Notes: generated from the letters alone by a model not told the origin. 64,000 bases of DNA from Bradyrhizobium sp. LLZ17 (GCF_041200145.1 NZ_CP165734.1:6677001-6741000); one strand, 5' to 3'. Counted from the stretch's first letter, positions 37,304 through 45,340 are shown. Numbers and translations are program-made.

Positions 37304-38835
37304 CGGAACGCTTGTTCGAAGGCGCGGATTGGGATTTTCACACCTTGCAGCGCATCACCGATGCCTGCGAGGAGGTGGCGATCAACGATCTCGGCCTCGA
37401 CGTCTATCCGAACCAGATCGAGGTCATCACCGCCGAGCAGATGCTGGACGCCTATTCGTCCGTCGGCATGCCGCTGTTCTACAAGCACTGGTCCTTCGGC
37501 AAGCACTTTGCCTATCATGAGGCATCCTATCGCAAGGGCCTGATGGGCCTCGCCTATGAGATCGTGATCAACTCCTCGCCCTGCATCTCATATTTGATGG
37601 AGGAGAACACGGCGACGATGCAGACGCTGGTGATCGCGCACGCCGCCTTCGGCCACAATCATTTCTTCAAGAACAATTATCTGTTCAAGCAGTGGACCGA
37701 CGCCGACGGCATCCTCGACTATCTCGACTTCGCCAAGAACTACGTGATGAGCTGCGAGGAGCGCTACGGCCGCGTCGAGGTCGAGCGTACGCTCGACGCC
37801 GCGCATGCACTGATGTCGCACGGCATCGACCGCTATCCAGGCAAGAAGAAGCTGGATCTACGCGAGGAAGAGAAGCGGGCCGGCCGCCGTCGCCAGCACG
37901 AAGAGGAGGTCTTCAACGATCTCTGGCGCACCGTGCCAAAGGGTGCCTCGAAGACCCGGACCGCAATCTCCCTTGAGCGCCGCCGCAAGCTGCTCGGCCT
38001 GCCGCAGGAAAACCTGCTCTATTTCCTGGAGAAAAGCGCGCCCAGGCTCGCACCGTGGCAGCGCGAATTGCTGCGCATCGTCCGCCACATCGCGCAATAT
38101 TTCTATCCGCAGAGCCAGACCAAGGTGATGAATGAGGGGACGGCGACCTACGTCCACTATCGCATCATGAGCAAGCTGCATCAGCAGGGCCGCATCACCG
38201 ACGGCAACTTCCTCGAATTCCTGCAATCGCACACCAATGTGGTGTTCCAGCCCGAATTCGACGACCAGCGCTTTTCCGGCTTCAACCCCTATGCGCTCGG
38301 CTTTGCCATGATGCAGGACATCGAGCGCATCGTCACCAATCCTGCCGATGAAGATCGTGAATGGTTCCCGGATATCGCCGGGAAGAACGACGTGATGGGC
38401 GTGCTGCGCGACGTCTGGGCCAACTATCGCGACGAAAGCTTCATCGCGCAGTTCCTGAGCCCGAAGCTGATGCGGCACTTCCGCATGTTCCATCTGCACG
38501 ACGATCCCGAGGAGCGCGCCGGCATCCGGGTCGATGCCATTCACGACGACCGCGGTTTTCGCCGCGTCCGGCGCGAATTGGCGCGACAGCATGACGTCGG
38601 CTACATCGATGCCAACATCGAGGTGGTCGATGTTGACCTCTCCGGCGACCGCCGGCTGATCCTGCACCACCGCGTCATCAAGGGCTCGCAGCTCAACGAG
38701 ACCGACGCCAAGCGGGTGCTGCAGCATCTCGCCGATCTCTGGACCTACGACGTCGCGCTGATCGAGGTCGACGCCAACGACAAGGTGCTGCGCGAATACG
38801 TCGTGAGCCCGCGCCCGATCACCGCCGCGGCGTAA
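37300..38835 (+). CDS. SpoVR family protein (YcgB)
   Basis: 511 residues, beginning MTERLFEGADWDFHTLQRI. Matches the SpoVR/YcgB family: KHWSFGKHFAYHEASYRKG, MEENTATMQTLVIAHAAFGH, NEGTATYVHYRIM and NPYALGFAMMQDIERI. In Bacillus SpoVR is needed for the spore cortex; in non-sporulating proteobacteria the homologue travels with prkA and yeaH and is linked to stress. Conserved His and Glu residues (HAAFGHNHFF, NEGTA) hint at a metal site (inference). Confidence 0.95.
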   Translation: MTERLFEGADWDFHTLQRITDACEEVAINDLGLDVYPNQIEVITAEQMLDAYSSVGMPLFYKHWSFGKHFAYHEASYRKGLMGLAYEIVINSSPCISYLMEENTATMQTLVIAHAAFGHNHFFKNNYLFKQWTDADGILDYLDFAKNYVMSCEERYGRVEVERTLDAAHALMSHGIDRYPGKKKLDLREEEKRAGRRRQHEEEVFNDLWRTVPKGASKTRTAISLERRRKLLGLPQENLLYFLEKSAPRLAPWQRELLRIVRHIAQYFYPQSQTKVMNEGTATYVHYRIMSKLHQQGRITDGNFLEFLQSHTNVVFQPEFDDQRFSGFNPYALGFAMMQDIERIVTNPADEDREWFPDIAGKNDVMGVLRDVWANYRDESFIAQFLSPKLMRHFRMFHLHDDPEERAGIRVDAIHDDRGFRRVRRELARQHDVGYIDANIEVVDVDLSGDRRLILHHRVIKGSQLNETDAKRVLQHLADLWTYDVALIEVDANDKVLREYVVSPRPITAAA

Positions 38836-38878
38836 CGCCGCTGATCATGCGGAGCGATACGGCGAGATGCGTGTCGAT

Positions 38879-39036
38879 GTGCCCTCGCCCCTTGTGGGAG
38901 AGGGCAGCGACGCCGGTAGACGCAAGCTCACTGGGGGTGAGGGGTATCTCTCCGCACTTTCATGTGTTGATAGAGACCCCTCATCCGGCGCTTCGCGCCA
39001 CCTTCTCCCACAAGGGGAGAAGGGAAGGCGTTCGTG
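38879..39036. repeat. CTCTCCC-type intergenic inverted repeat, copy 1
   Basis: Inverted arms CCCTCGCCCCTTGTGGGAGA and TTCTCCCACAAGGGGAGAAG flank inner arms GGTGAGGGGT / ACCCCTCATCC. The element fills the 219 bases between the convergent spoVR and DUF1801 stops. It resembles the element at 40618-40772 and the small hairpin at 25233. Probably a mobile palindromic repeat with a terminator side effect. Confidence 0.7.
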
Positions 39037-39054
39037 CTGCACCACAGAGCTGGT

Positions 39055-39498
39055 CTATGCGGAACGTTTGGTCGCCTTCTTCTTCGCCTTCGACGCATTC
39101 AACTCCACGGCCGCATGGATCAGCGCTTTCAGCGCCTTCTCGTTGATCTTCGCGCCCTCCTGAAAATCGATCGCGCGCCGCACATTTCCCTCGAGGCTGG
39201 AATTGAACAGGCCGGCGGGATCTTGCAGCGCCGCGCCCTTGGCAAACGTCAACTTCACGACGGACTTGTAGGTCTCGCCGGTGCAGATGATGCCGTCGTG
39301 CTCCCATACGGGAACGCCGCGCCACTTCCATTCCTCGACCACATCTGGGTCGGCCTCCCTGATCAGGCCGCGGATCCGCGCGAGCATCTCGCCGCGCCAG
39401 TCGCCGAGCTCCTTGATTCGGCTATCGATCAGTTTTGAGGGCGAAGGCCCATCCGTCTTCGTCGTGCTGCTGCTTTTCGCGGTCACGGCCTTCTTCAT
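39055..39498 (-). CDS. DUF1801 domain-containing protein
   Basis: 147 residues from ATG 39498 (AAGAGGCG upstream). Lys/Ser/Thr-rich N-terminus, then the DUF1801 (YdhG-like) fold: WKWRGVPVWEHDGIICTGET, SVVKLTFAKGAALQDPAGLF and the Lys-rich end. Function is not established for this family; the fold recalls frataxin-like YdhG proteins. The frame extends upstream to 39876 but has no conserved content there. It precedes the spoVR-side repeat and lies 2 bases after a small membrane-protein gene. Confidence 0.85.
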   Translation of the reverse strand: MKKAVTAKSSSTTKTDGPSPSKLIDSRIKELGDWRGEMLARIRGLIREADPDVVEEWKWRGVPVWEHDGIICTGETYKSVVKLTFAKGAALQDPAGLFNSSLEGNVRRAIDFQEGAKINEKALKALIHAAVELNASKAKKKATKRSA

Positions 39499-39500
39499 GT

Positions 39501-39719
39501 TCACGCCTCTTGTCGGGCGCCGCGGCGGCGGCCGAGATATGGCAGCGCGAACATGTAGAGCCCGGTCGCAAGCAATGGGATCAATGGGACGAAGGCGAGC
39601 AAGCCGATCCACGTCGCCTGGACTTGCAGCGTCAGGGCGACGATGTTGGCGATGACGGCAAGCGTGAAAGCGATCGACAGCCAACGATGGATCTGCCGAA
39701 TCCACATATTTCCAGTCAA
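39501..39719 (-). CDS. Small two-helix membrane protein
   Basis: 72 residues from TTG at 39719, favoured because AGGAGG lies five bases upstream; ATG at 39707 would be too far from that site. Two hydrophobic helices (about 14-34, LSIAFTLAVIANIVALTL, and 38-58, GLLAFVPLIPLLATGLYM) and a basic tail (GRRRGARQEA). No family recognised with certainty. Sits between the SRPBCC gene and DUF1801 on the same strand and probably forms an operon with them. Confidence 0.7.
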   Translation of the reverse strand: MTGNMWIRQIHRWLSIAFTLAVIANIVALTLQVQATWIGLLAFVPLIPLLATGLYMFALPYLGRRRGARQEA

Positions 39720-39763
39720 TGAAACCTCCTCTTGAGATGATCGAATGAAGGCAGGTGGTCGAT

Positions 39764-40195
39764 CTACTCTGCCCTTGCCAGCAACTCGTCGAGCTTTGCG
39801 AAGAACTGCTTCCAGCCGGCATGCGCGCCGCCATAGGCCTGTTTCTGGCTGGGGCGGAAGCCCGCCTGCTCGACACGCAGATGCGTGCCCGCGCTCGTCG
39901 GCGTCAGCGTGAACGTCACCACGCTCTTGAGATCGTACGCCGCATCCTCATGCGTGAAATTCCAGGTGTAGGCGAGCGATCGCTGCGGCTCGACGGCGAG
40001 GACCTCGCAGTCCAGCACGCCGCCCCACTCGCCGCGAAGATTGAAGCGGTGGCCGACGCTGGGTTTGAAGTCGTTCTTCATCAGCCATTCCTCGATCAGA
40101 TGCGGCTGGGTCAGCGCGCGCCAGAGCCGCTCCGCCGGGAAGGCGAATTCGCGCTCGATCACGACGGAACGGGTTTCAGTCGCAGCCTCTGTCAT
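39764..40195 (-). CDS. SRPBCC / AHSA1 domain protein
   Basis: 143 residues, beginning MTEAATETRSVVIEREFAFP. The START/AHSA1 fold is recognisable from PAERLWRALTQPHLIEEWL and the C-terminal GWKQFFAKLDELLARAE helix. Members bind small hydrophobic ligands; the ligand is unknown here. Its ATG overlaps the arsR-type regulator stop by 4 bases, a very common pairing in proteobacteria in which the regulator controls the operon. Confidence 0.9.
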   Translation of the reverse strand: MTEAATETRSVVIEREFAFPAERLWRALTQPHLIEEWLMKNDFKPSVGHRFNLRGEWGGVLDCEVLAVEPQRSLAYTWNFTHEDAAYDLKSVVTFTLTPTSAGTHLRVEQAGFRPSQKQAYGGAHAGWKQFFAKLDELLARAE

Positions 40196-40515
40196 TGGTC
40201 CATCCTCTTCAGGAGATCGTCGAGCGCATCGAGCCGGTTCTGCCAGAACCCGGCCATCTGGCTGGTCCAGTCGACCAGCGGATCGAGCGCACCGGGTTGT
40301 GCGCTGTAATGCGTTTGCCGTCCCTCGTGGCGATCGCGCACGAGGCCAGCCTGCTTCAGCGCGCCGAGATGTTTCGAGACCGCGGGCTGGGAGACGCCGG
40401 ATCGCGCCGTTAGCGCCCCGACCGTCTGCTCGCCTTCGCGGCAAAGCCGCTCGAAGATCGCCCGCCGGGTCGGGTCGGCGAGCGTCCTGAACAGAAGGTC
40501 GGGTGCGGCGGACAT
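40192..40515 (-). CDS. ArsR-family winged-helix transcriptional regulator
   Basis: 107 residues. Winged HTH: LADPTRRAIFERL, recognition helix VSQPAVSKHLGALKQAGLV, wing RDRHEGRQTHYSAQP. It lacks the CxC metal-binding motif of metal-sensing ArsR proteins, so it is of the non-metal SdpR-like type often paired with SRPBCC proteins. Probably autoregulatory: a perfect 8-base inverted repeat lies just upstream. Transcribed with the SRPBCC gene. Confidence 0.93.
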   Translation of the reverse strand: MSAAPDLLFRTLADPTRRAIFERLCREGEQTVGALTARSGVSQPAVSKHLGALKQAGLVRDRHEGRQTHYSAQPGALDPLVDWTSQMAGFWQNRLDALDDLLKRMDQ

Positions 40516-40520
40516 GCGGA

Positions 40521-40544
40521 ATCCATAATCGATCAGTTATGGAT
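40521..40544 (-). promoter_or_regulatory. Putative operator of the ArsR-type regulator
   Basis: Perfect inverted repeat ATCCATAA (40521-40528) / TTATGGAT (40537-40544) with an 8-base spacer, followed by the partly repeated TTCATAACCATGGAGTTAT to 40565. It is strikingly AT-rich for this genome and starts 5 bases upstream of the ArsR start codon, the usual place for an autoregulatory ArsR operator. Confidence 0.6.
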
Positions 40545-40617
40545 TATTCATAACCATGGAGTTATAGATGTGTCAAGCACGGTGCGGATATGTCGTGAAG
40601 TGGGCCCCACGGACTCC

Positions 40618-40772
40618 CGAACCTCTCCCGCTTGCGGGAGAGGTCGACGCGTCCGGGCGATGCGAAGCATCGTCCCGCGCGTCGGGTGAGGGTTCTATCC
40701 TCTTGGGGGTTCTCGATTGCGGAGACACCCTCGCCCCGACCCTGCCCCGCAAGCGGGGGAGGGAGCACACCG
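40618..40772. repeat. CTCTCCC-type intergenic inverted repeat, copy 2
   Basis: Arms CCTCTCCCGCTTGCGGGAGA and CCCCGCAAGCGGGGGAGGGA, with inner hairpin CGATGCGAAGCATCG (40658-40672) and GGTGAGGGTTCT / ACACCCTCGCCCC. Fills most of the gap between the ArsR gene and the DsrE-family gene. Same architecture as 38879-39036. Confidence 0.7.
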
Positions 40773-40787
40773 AACTTCACGCGGCCC

Positions 40788-41237
40788 CTACGGCCGCAAA
40801 TAAAGATAGCCCTGTGACTGAAGCTCGGCCAGGCGGACCACGCCGCCTTTTTCCGCGCTGACGAAGCCGGGCAGCAGATCCGTCAGCGTGATGTTCTGCG
40901 CCTTCATCGTGTTGCCGCAGGCGGCGAGCTCGACGCCGTCCTTGGAGAAATCGCCGATCCGCTTGCTGATGTCGGGATTGGCCTGCGCCCAATGAAACGC
41001 CTTCAGCGCCGGCCCGTGGATCACCAGCGCGATGGTGACATGGTCGGGACCGCCGACGCCGTCGATGTGGTTCTGGATGTTGCCGAGCACGAAATTGACC
41101 TTCTCGGCGTCGCTGAGATGATAAACGACCTTGAGCTTGTCCGACGGCGCAGCCTCGGTCGCGGCCTGCGCACGCGATGCGGCAAAGGCCGTGCCCAGGG
41201 CCGAGATGATGCTCCACAAGATGTTCCGGCGATTCAT
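40788..41237 (-). CDS. DsrE-family protein with signal peptide
   Basis: 149 residues. N-terminal signal sequence MNRRNILWSIISALGTAFAA, cleavage likely after AQA, so it is exported. The mature part is a DsrE-like fold: KLKVVYHLSDAEKVNFVLGN, DHVTIALVIHGPALKAF and ELAACGNTMKA with a single Cys in the position of the sulfur-carrying Cys of DsrE/TusD proteins. Periplasmic DsrE proteins are linked to sulfur handling in other bacteria, but the role here is unknown. It stands alone. Confidence 0.85.
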   Translation of the reverse strand: MNRRNILWSIISALGTAFAASRAQAATEAAPSDKLKVVYHLSDAEKVNFVLGNIQNHIDGVGGPDHVTIALVIHGPALKAFHWAQANPDISKRIGDFSKDGVELAACGNTMKAQNITLTDLLPGFVSAEKGGVVRLAELQSQGYLYLRP

Positions 41238-41331
41238 GGCGATCTCCCTGCATGATCCGGAACAGCGCGAAGCGATTTTCCGGAAAGCTCATGCCTCAAC
41301 GACAACTGAGCCTGACTCCGCCGGACACATA

Positions 41332-41952
41332 TCATTTGTGGCGCAGCGCGGCGAGTTCCTTGCGGTCGGTCACCAGCGCGGCGCACTCGCTGGCGTCGGT
41401 GCGGTCGAGGCGGAAGATCCCGTCGTCGGCGCCTGCGACCAAAGATCGTTCTGCATCTTCATCCGGCTTGTTGTGCTGCCAGACCCTGACCCGCTCGAGC
41501 CGCACGATGGCCGACTTGTCGTCCTTCGACAGCGCCACGTCGATGCCGCCGCCCTCGCAGTCGACACCGCAGCCCAGGCGCACCTCGTTGCCTTCCATGG
41601 TGAACACCGTGTGGTGACAGGAACCGCTGGAGCCGAAATCGCCCGAACGGTGGCGATATCTGAAGCCGAGCCGGAACGAATTGTGGAGCTGCTTGTCTTC
41701 GCCGTCGACTTCCGCCGAGACCAGCAGCTTCATGGAGGCCGCCTTCTGCTTCGGATGTTTCGCCAGATGCTCGGCATCGTAGCGGCGCACGAAGCACGCA
41801 TAGGCCTTGTCGCCGGGCGTGCCTGCATAGATCCGCGCGTTGAAGCTCTCGGCCTCGGCCTTGCTGGCCTCGCGGACATGATCGGCCTCCTCGGCGCGGG
41901 CGACGCCGATGAACGCGGCAAAGGCAAGCGGAAGGACGAGCGCAAGCTTCAT
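41332..41952 (-). CDS. Hypothetical exported protein
   Basis: 206 residues from ATG 41952: MKLALVLPLAFAAFIGVARA is a signal peptide with cleavage after ARA. The mature part is polar, with four well-spaced Cys (YACFVRRYD, SSGSCHHTVF, RLGCGVDCEGGGIDVAL) that could form disulfides in the periplasm. No family was recognised. The open frame continues upstream to 42267, overlapping the neighbouring cyclase gene, and is not credible beyond the signal peptide. Confidence 0.75.
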   Translation of the reverse strand: MKLALVLPLAFAAFIGVARAEEADHVREASKAEAESFNARIYAGTPGDKAYACFVRRYDAEHLAKHPKQKAASMKLLVSAEVDGEDKQLHNSFRLGFRYRHRSGDFGSSGSCHHTVFTMEGNEVRLGCGVDCEGGGIDVALSKDDKSAIVRLERVRVWQHNKPDEDAERSLVAGADDGIFRLDRTDASECAALVTDRKELAALRHK

Positions 41953-42056
41953 GTTCGCACCGTGAACAGCAATTGGGCCTGCCACGTTGGACGGCGCAGG
42001 CCGGTCTGCCGTTAGTCGCAGGCGAGGTGCGCTGCGTTCAAGTTCACGCGTGCAGG

Positions 42057-43376
42057 TCAGGCCAAACCCTCGGCGGCAAAGATTTGCCATTCGCCGGGAA
42101 TGCCCTTCAGCGCGGTCGTGCCGCGGCTTGCGAAGCGCAGGCCTGAGCCGGCGACGAGATCCTTCACCGTCCCAGAAACCAATACCTCGCCTGCGCCAGC
42201 CAGCGCTGCGACACGTGCTCCGATGTGGACGGCCATGCCGCCGACGTCGTCGTCGATCATCTCGCATTCGCCGGTGTGCAGGCCCGCACGGATCTCGATG
42301 CCGAGCAACTTGATCTCATCCGAGATCGCGCAAGCGCAGCGGACGCCACGCGCTGGTCCGTCGAATGTCGCCAGAAATCCGTCGCCCGTGGTCTTGACCT
42401 CACGGCCCCTGAAGCGCGCGATGTTGCGGCGGATCACGGCGTGATGCTCATCCAGCAATGCGCGCCAGCGGCGATCGCCCAGCGACGCAGCCTTTTCGGT
42501 CGAGCCGACGATGTCGGTGAACAGCACCGTGGCAAGCACGCGATCAACCGCTGGAGAGCCACGTGTCCCCGTCAGAAATTCCTCGATCGCGTCGGAAATG
42601 TCGTCGGCATTCTCACCGACATAGAACAGGTGGTCGGTGCCGGGAAACTCGGCCAGGCGCGCTCCGGGAATCTTCGCGGCGACATCGCGGCCGCCTTCGA
42701 CGCGCACGACCTGATCGTCAGTCCGGTGGATGACGAGCGCAGGAACGCGAACCGCCGGCAATACGCCGCCAATTTCGATCTGGCTGTTCATGCGCATCAG
42801 GGCCATCACTGCGGAGGGACTCGCACCCAGCCGCTCGTTTCGTCCCCACCAGCGCTGAAACGCGGCGTCATTCGCCCGCGACGGCGCAAATCTCTGGATA
42901 CTGCCGCCCGTGCCCCAAGCCTTCTCGACATAACCGAAGAACGTCTCTAGCGCCTCCTCGGTGGGAAACCAGTAGGAAAAGCGTGAAAAGCTTCCGTAGA
43001 GCACGATCGCCCGGCATCGATGCGGATAAGTGGCCGCATACATGATCGAAAGCGGCGCCCCTTCCGAGATGCCGAGCAGGGCCGCCTGCTCCATGCCGGC
43101 CGCGTCCATCACCGCACGCAGATCGTCCATACGCACGTCGAGTCCCGGAAGCTCTGCGACACGATCGGAGCCGCCGGTACCGCGTTTGTCGAAGGTGACG
43201 ACCCGGGCGTAGCTCGCGAGGCGCGTCAGGAACCGAGCGAAGTCGGGTTGCTCCCAATAGTTCTCGACATTGGATACGAAGCCGGGCACCAGAACCAGGT
43301 TGATCGGACCGTCACCGAAGGCCTGGTAGGCGATATGGACGTCTCCACTCCTCGCGTATTGCGTAGCGGGCTGCAT
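42057..43376 (-). CDS. Alpha/beta-hydrolase fused to class III adenylate/guanylate cyclase domain
   Basis: 439 residues from ATG 43376 (MQPATQYARSGDVHIAYQAF). N-terminal alpha/beta-hydrolase (about 1-265): oxyanion region LVPGFVSNVENYW, nucleophile Ser in LLGISEGAPLSIM (GxSxG) and catalytic His in PGTDHLFYVG. C-terminal cyclase homology domain (about 275-435): metal Asp in VLFTDIVGSTEKAASLGDRR and TTGDGFLATFDGP, then AVHIGARVAALAGAGEVLVSG. Such hydrolase-cyclase fusions are frequent in Bradyrhizobium and mycobacteria; a ligand-hydrolysing or sensing input for cAMP is inferred. Divergent from the cyclase-SUMF1 gene. Confidence 0.92.
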   Translation of the reverse strand: MQPATQYARSGDVHIAYQAFGDGPINLVLVPGFVSNVENYWEQPDFARFLTRLASYARVVTFDKRGTGGSDRVAELPGLDVRMDDLRAVMDAAGMEQAALLGISEGAPLSIMYAATYPHRCRAIVLYGSFSRFSYWFPTEEALETFFGYVEKAWGTGGSIQRFAPSRANDAAFQRWWGRNERLGASPSAVMALMRMNSQIEIGGVLPAVRVPALVIHRTDDQVVRVEGGRDVAAKIPGARLAEFPGTDHLFYVGENADDISDAIEEFLTGTRGSPAVDRVLATVLFTDIVGSTEKAASLGDRRWRALLDEHHAVIRRNIARFRGREVKTTGDGFLATFDGPARGVRCACAISDEIKLLGIEIRAGLHTGECEMIDDDVGGMAVHIGARVAALAGAGEVLVSGTVKDLVAGSGLRFASRGTTALKGIPGEWQIFAAEGLA

Positions 43377-43508
43377 ACATCGTCCTTTCCTGCCGGAACA
43401 CCATAGCAAACAAGCGTTACGGGCGGATAGCCGCCACTTCGCCAAAAAGGCGAAGGCGCGCTCGTACGATGAGCGCCTCTAAATCGCGCGCAAATTGGCG
43501 TTCGCCGC

Positions 43509-43560
43509 CTGGCTTGAACTTGTCCAGCACCGCCGAACCTGGGCAGAGCGCGACGGCTCC
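43509..43560 (-). pseudogene. Relic of the korB 3' end
   Basis: These 52 bases match the last part of intact korB (45791-45844): 48 of 54 aligned columns are identical, with two one-base gaps, and both are on the - strand. Translated, the relic reads VALCPGSAVLDKF beside DALCPGSAALDKF in KorB. Nothing upstream in the relic is convincingly korB. It marks an old duplication or insertion that left the cyclase-SUMF1 and DUF4399 genes between the two copies. The rest of 43377-43752 holds no gene I can support. Confidence 0.75.
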
Positions 43561-43752
43561 CACCGAGCTGTCTGGATACTCCGCGCGGTGCCTCAGTCGC
43601 AGTTGCACCGGGAAGGTTCAGGCCAATGTCGCGCCCAGCCTTCTGGAACTCGATATCGACGATTGCTTCGATATTGTCCGAGTTCGTCAATGTGATACCC
43701 TTCACAGACGAAGGTTTCTCCAAGTCGTAGGCTGGGGCGGCGTCTGGTAAGC

Positions 43753-45324
43753 TTGTGGAGTCCCGCCGCCATGGGCGAAATTCGCAACTTCAGATCCGGA
43801 AATCAGGATGGTCCGCCTCCACACGGTCCAATACCGCGTCGCCTCGCGGCTATCATCGTCGGTGACATCGCTTCCTACAGCCGCCTGATGCAGGCGGACG
43901 AGGAGGGCACGCATGTCCGCGTCAAGCGGATCGAGCGGGATCTCATTCAGCCCAGCATCGTCGAGCACCATGGATCGCTGGTGAAGACGACGGGCGATGG
44001 CTTCATCGCGATTTTCGATAGTCCTGTCGAGGCCGTCCGGTGCAGCATTGTGATCCAGCAGAATCTCGTAGGCCGCAACGCCTCGCTTCCAAAGGATTCC
44101 CGGATCGAATATCGGATCGGCGTCAATCTCGGTGACGTCATCGTGGAGCCGGACGATGTCTACGGTGACGGCGTCAACATCGCCACGCGTATCGAGGGGA
44201 TTGCCGAGCCCGGCCAAGTCTACATCTCAGGCGCGATCTACGAACAGATCAAGCACAAGGTGGTGTGCGGCTACGAGTCGGTTGGTGACCGCAGGGTCAA
44301 GAACATCACCGATCCCGTGCGCATCTATCGCGTGCTGCCGGACGCAGAGGCCGTGGGAAGAACGCGCGGCCGGCGCGAGAATACGCTGCTGTTCCTTCTG
44401 GCCCTGACACTGATTGTGATCGCGACCGGCGTGCTGTGGTATCTGCTCATGCAGCCGTACGGTCGCCCCGGCGAACAGGCGGGGGCTCCCCCGTTGCCGG
44501 CTCCGGCAGCATCGCCGACGTCGCAATCCGTTCAAGCCGAACCCGGTTCGTCGACGCAGGCGCCGCGGACAGCACCCGCGGCTTCTCCCTCGCCGGCAGC
44601 AGCGGCGGCAAGCGCGCCCTCGCCGGCCCCGTCGCAATCCACGGTATCGATCGTGGAACCGGACATGGTTGCGATCCGCGGGGGCAGTTTTGCAATGGGC
44701 AGCAACGATGATCCGACGGAAAGGCCCGTCCATCAGGTCGCGATCAAGCCGTTCGCGATCGGAAAATATCCCGTGACCGTTCGTGAATGGAACGAATGCG
44801 CGGCAGCGAAGGCATGCGGTTTTACAGCGACCGGGAAGGACGATGTCCCTATCACGAATGTGAGCTGGGCCGACGCACAGCAATATGCGGGCTGGCTCGC
44901 GCAGGCGACGAAGAAGTCGTACCGGCTTCCAAGCGAAGCCGAATGGGAATATGCGGCGCGGGGCGGAACGCAGAGCAAATATTGGTGGGGAGACAAGCTC
45001 CAGCCGGGCATGGCCGAGTGCAAAGATTGCGGTGACGTCGGAGCCGAGCAGCCTGCGAAGGTCGGAAGCTTCAAGCCGAATCCATTCGGACTCTATGACA
45101 TGGGCGGCGGCGTTGACCAATGGGTCGAAGACTGCTGGCACAGGACGTATCAGGGCGCGCCCAATGACGGTTCGGCATGGAGCGGTGGAGACTGCAACTC
45201 GCACGTCCTGCGCTCGGGCTCCTGGAAGAACGACTCGAGATACGTACGGCCGTCCAACCGCGACGGTTACGACACCAATGTTCGTTATCCCACCCATGGA
45301 TTCCGCGTCGCGCTCAGCCCCTAA
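43753..45324 (+). CDS. Class III adenylate/guanylate cyclase - TM helix - SUMF1 (FGE-sulfatase) fusion
   Basis: 523 residues from GTG 43753, or 517 from ATG 43771. Cytoplasmic cyclase domain (about 28-200): metal Asp in AAIIVGDIASYSRLMQADEE and in LVKTTGDGFIAIFDSP, then YGDGVNIATRIEGIAEPGQV, all key residues present. One transmembrane helix (LLFLLALTLIVIATGVLWYL), a Pro/Ala/Ser-rich linker of about 80 residues, and a C-terminal SUMF1-type domain (MVAIRGGSFAMGSNDDPTE, YRLPSEAEWEYAARGG, FGLYDMGGGVDQWVEDCW, LRSGSWKND). The Cys pair that binds copper in true formylglycine-generating enzymes is absent, so this is probably a periplasmic sensor or binding domain. Divergent from the hydrolase-cyclase gene. 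Confidence 0.9.
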   Translation: MWSPAAMGEIRNFRSGNQDGPPPHGPIPRRLAAIIVGDIASYSRLMQADEEGTHVRVKRIERDLIQPSIVEHHGSLVKTTGDGFIAIFDSPVEAVRCSIVIQQNLVGRNASLPKDSRIEYRIGVNLGDVIVEPDDVYGDGVNIATRIEGIAEPGQVYISGAIYEQIKHKVVCGYESVGDRRVKNITDPVRIYRVLPDAEAVGRTRGRRENTLLFLLALTLIVIATGVLWYLLMQPYGRPGEQAGAPPLPAPAASPTSQSVQAEPGSSTQAPRTAPAASPSPAAAAASAPSPAPSQSTVSIVEPDMVAIRGGSFAMGSNDDPTERPVHQVAIKPFAIGKYPVTVREWNECAAAKACGFTATGKDDVPITNVSWADAQQYAGWLAQATKKSYRLPSEAEWEYAARGGTQSKYWWGDKLQPGMAECKDCGDVGAEQPAKVGSFKPNPFGLYDMGGGVDQWVEDCWHRTYQGAPNDGSAWSGGDCNSHVLRSGSWKNDSRYVRPSNRDGYDTNVRYPTHGFRVALSP

Positions 45325-45340
45325 CTGCCGGAGTAGATTG

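Noticed and set aside
40788..41237. DsrE gene as part of a sulfur-oxidation cluster
   Set aside because: No dsr, sox or tus genes nearby; only a lone exported DsrE-like protein.
43226..43723. 165-codon - strand frame beginning MEKPSSVKGITLTNSDNIEA
   Set aside because: Only a TTG start, no conserved domain, and its second half overlaps the hydrolase-cyclase gene in another frame; the first 40 codons look somewhat protein-like but not enough to call.
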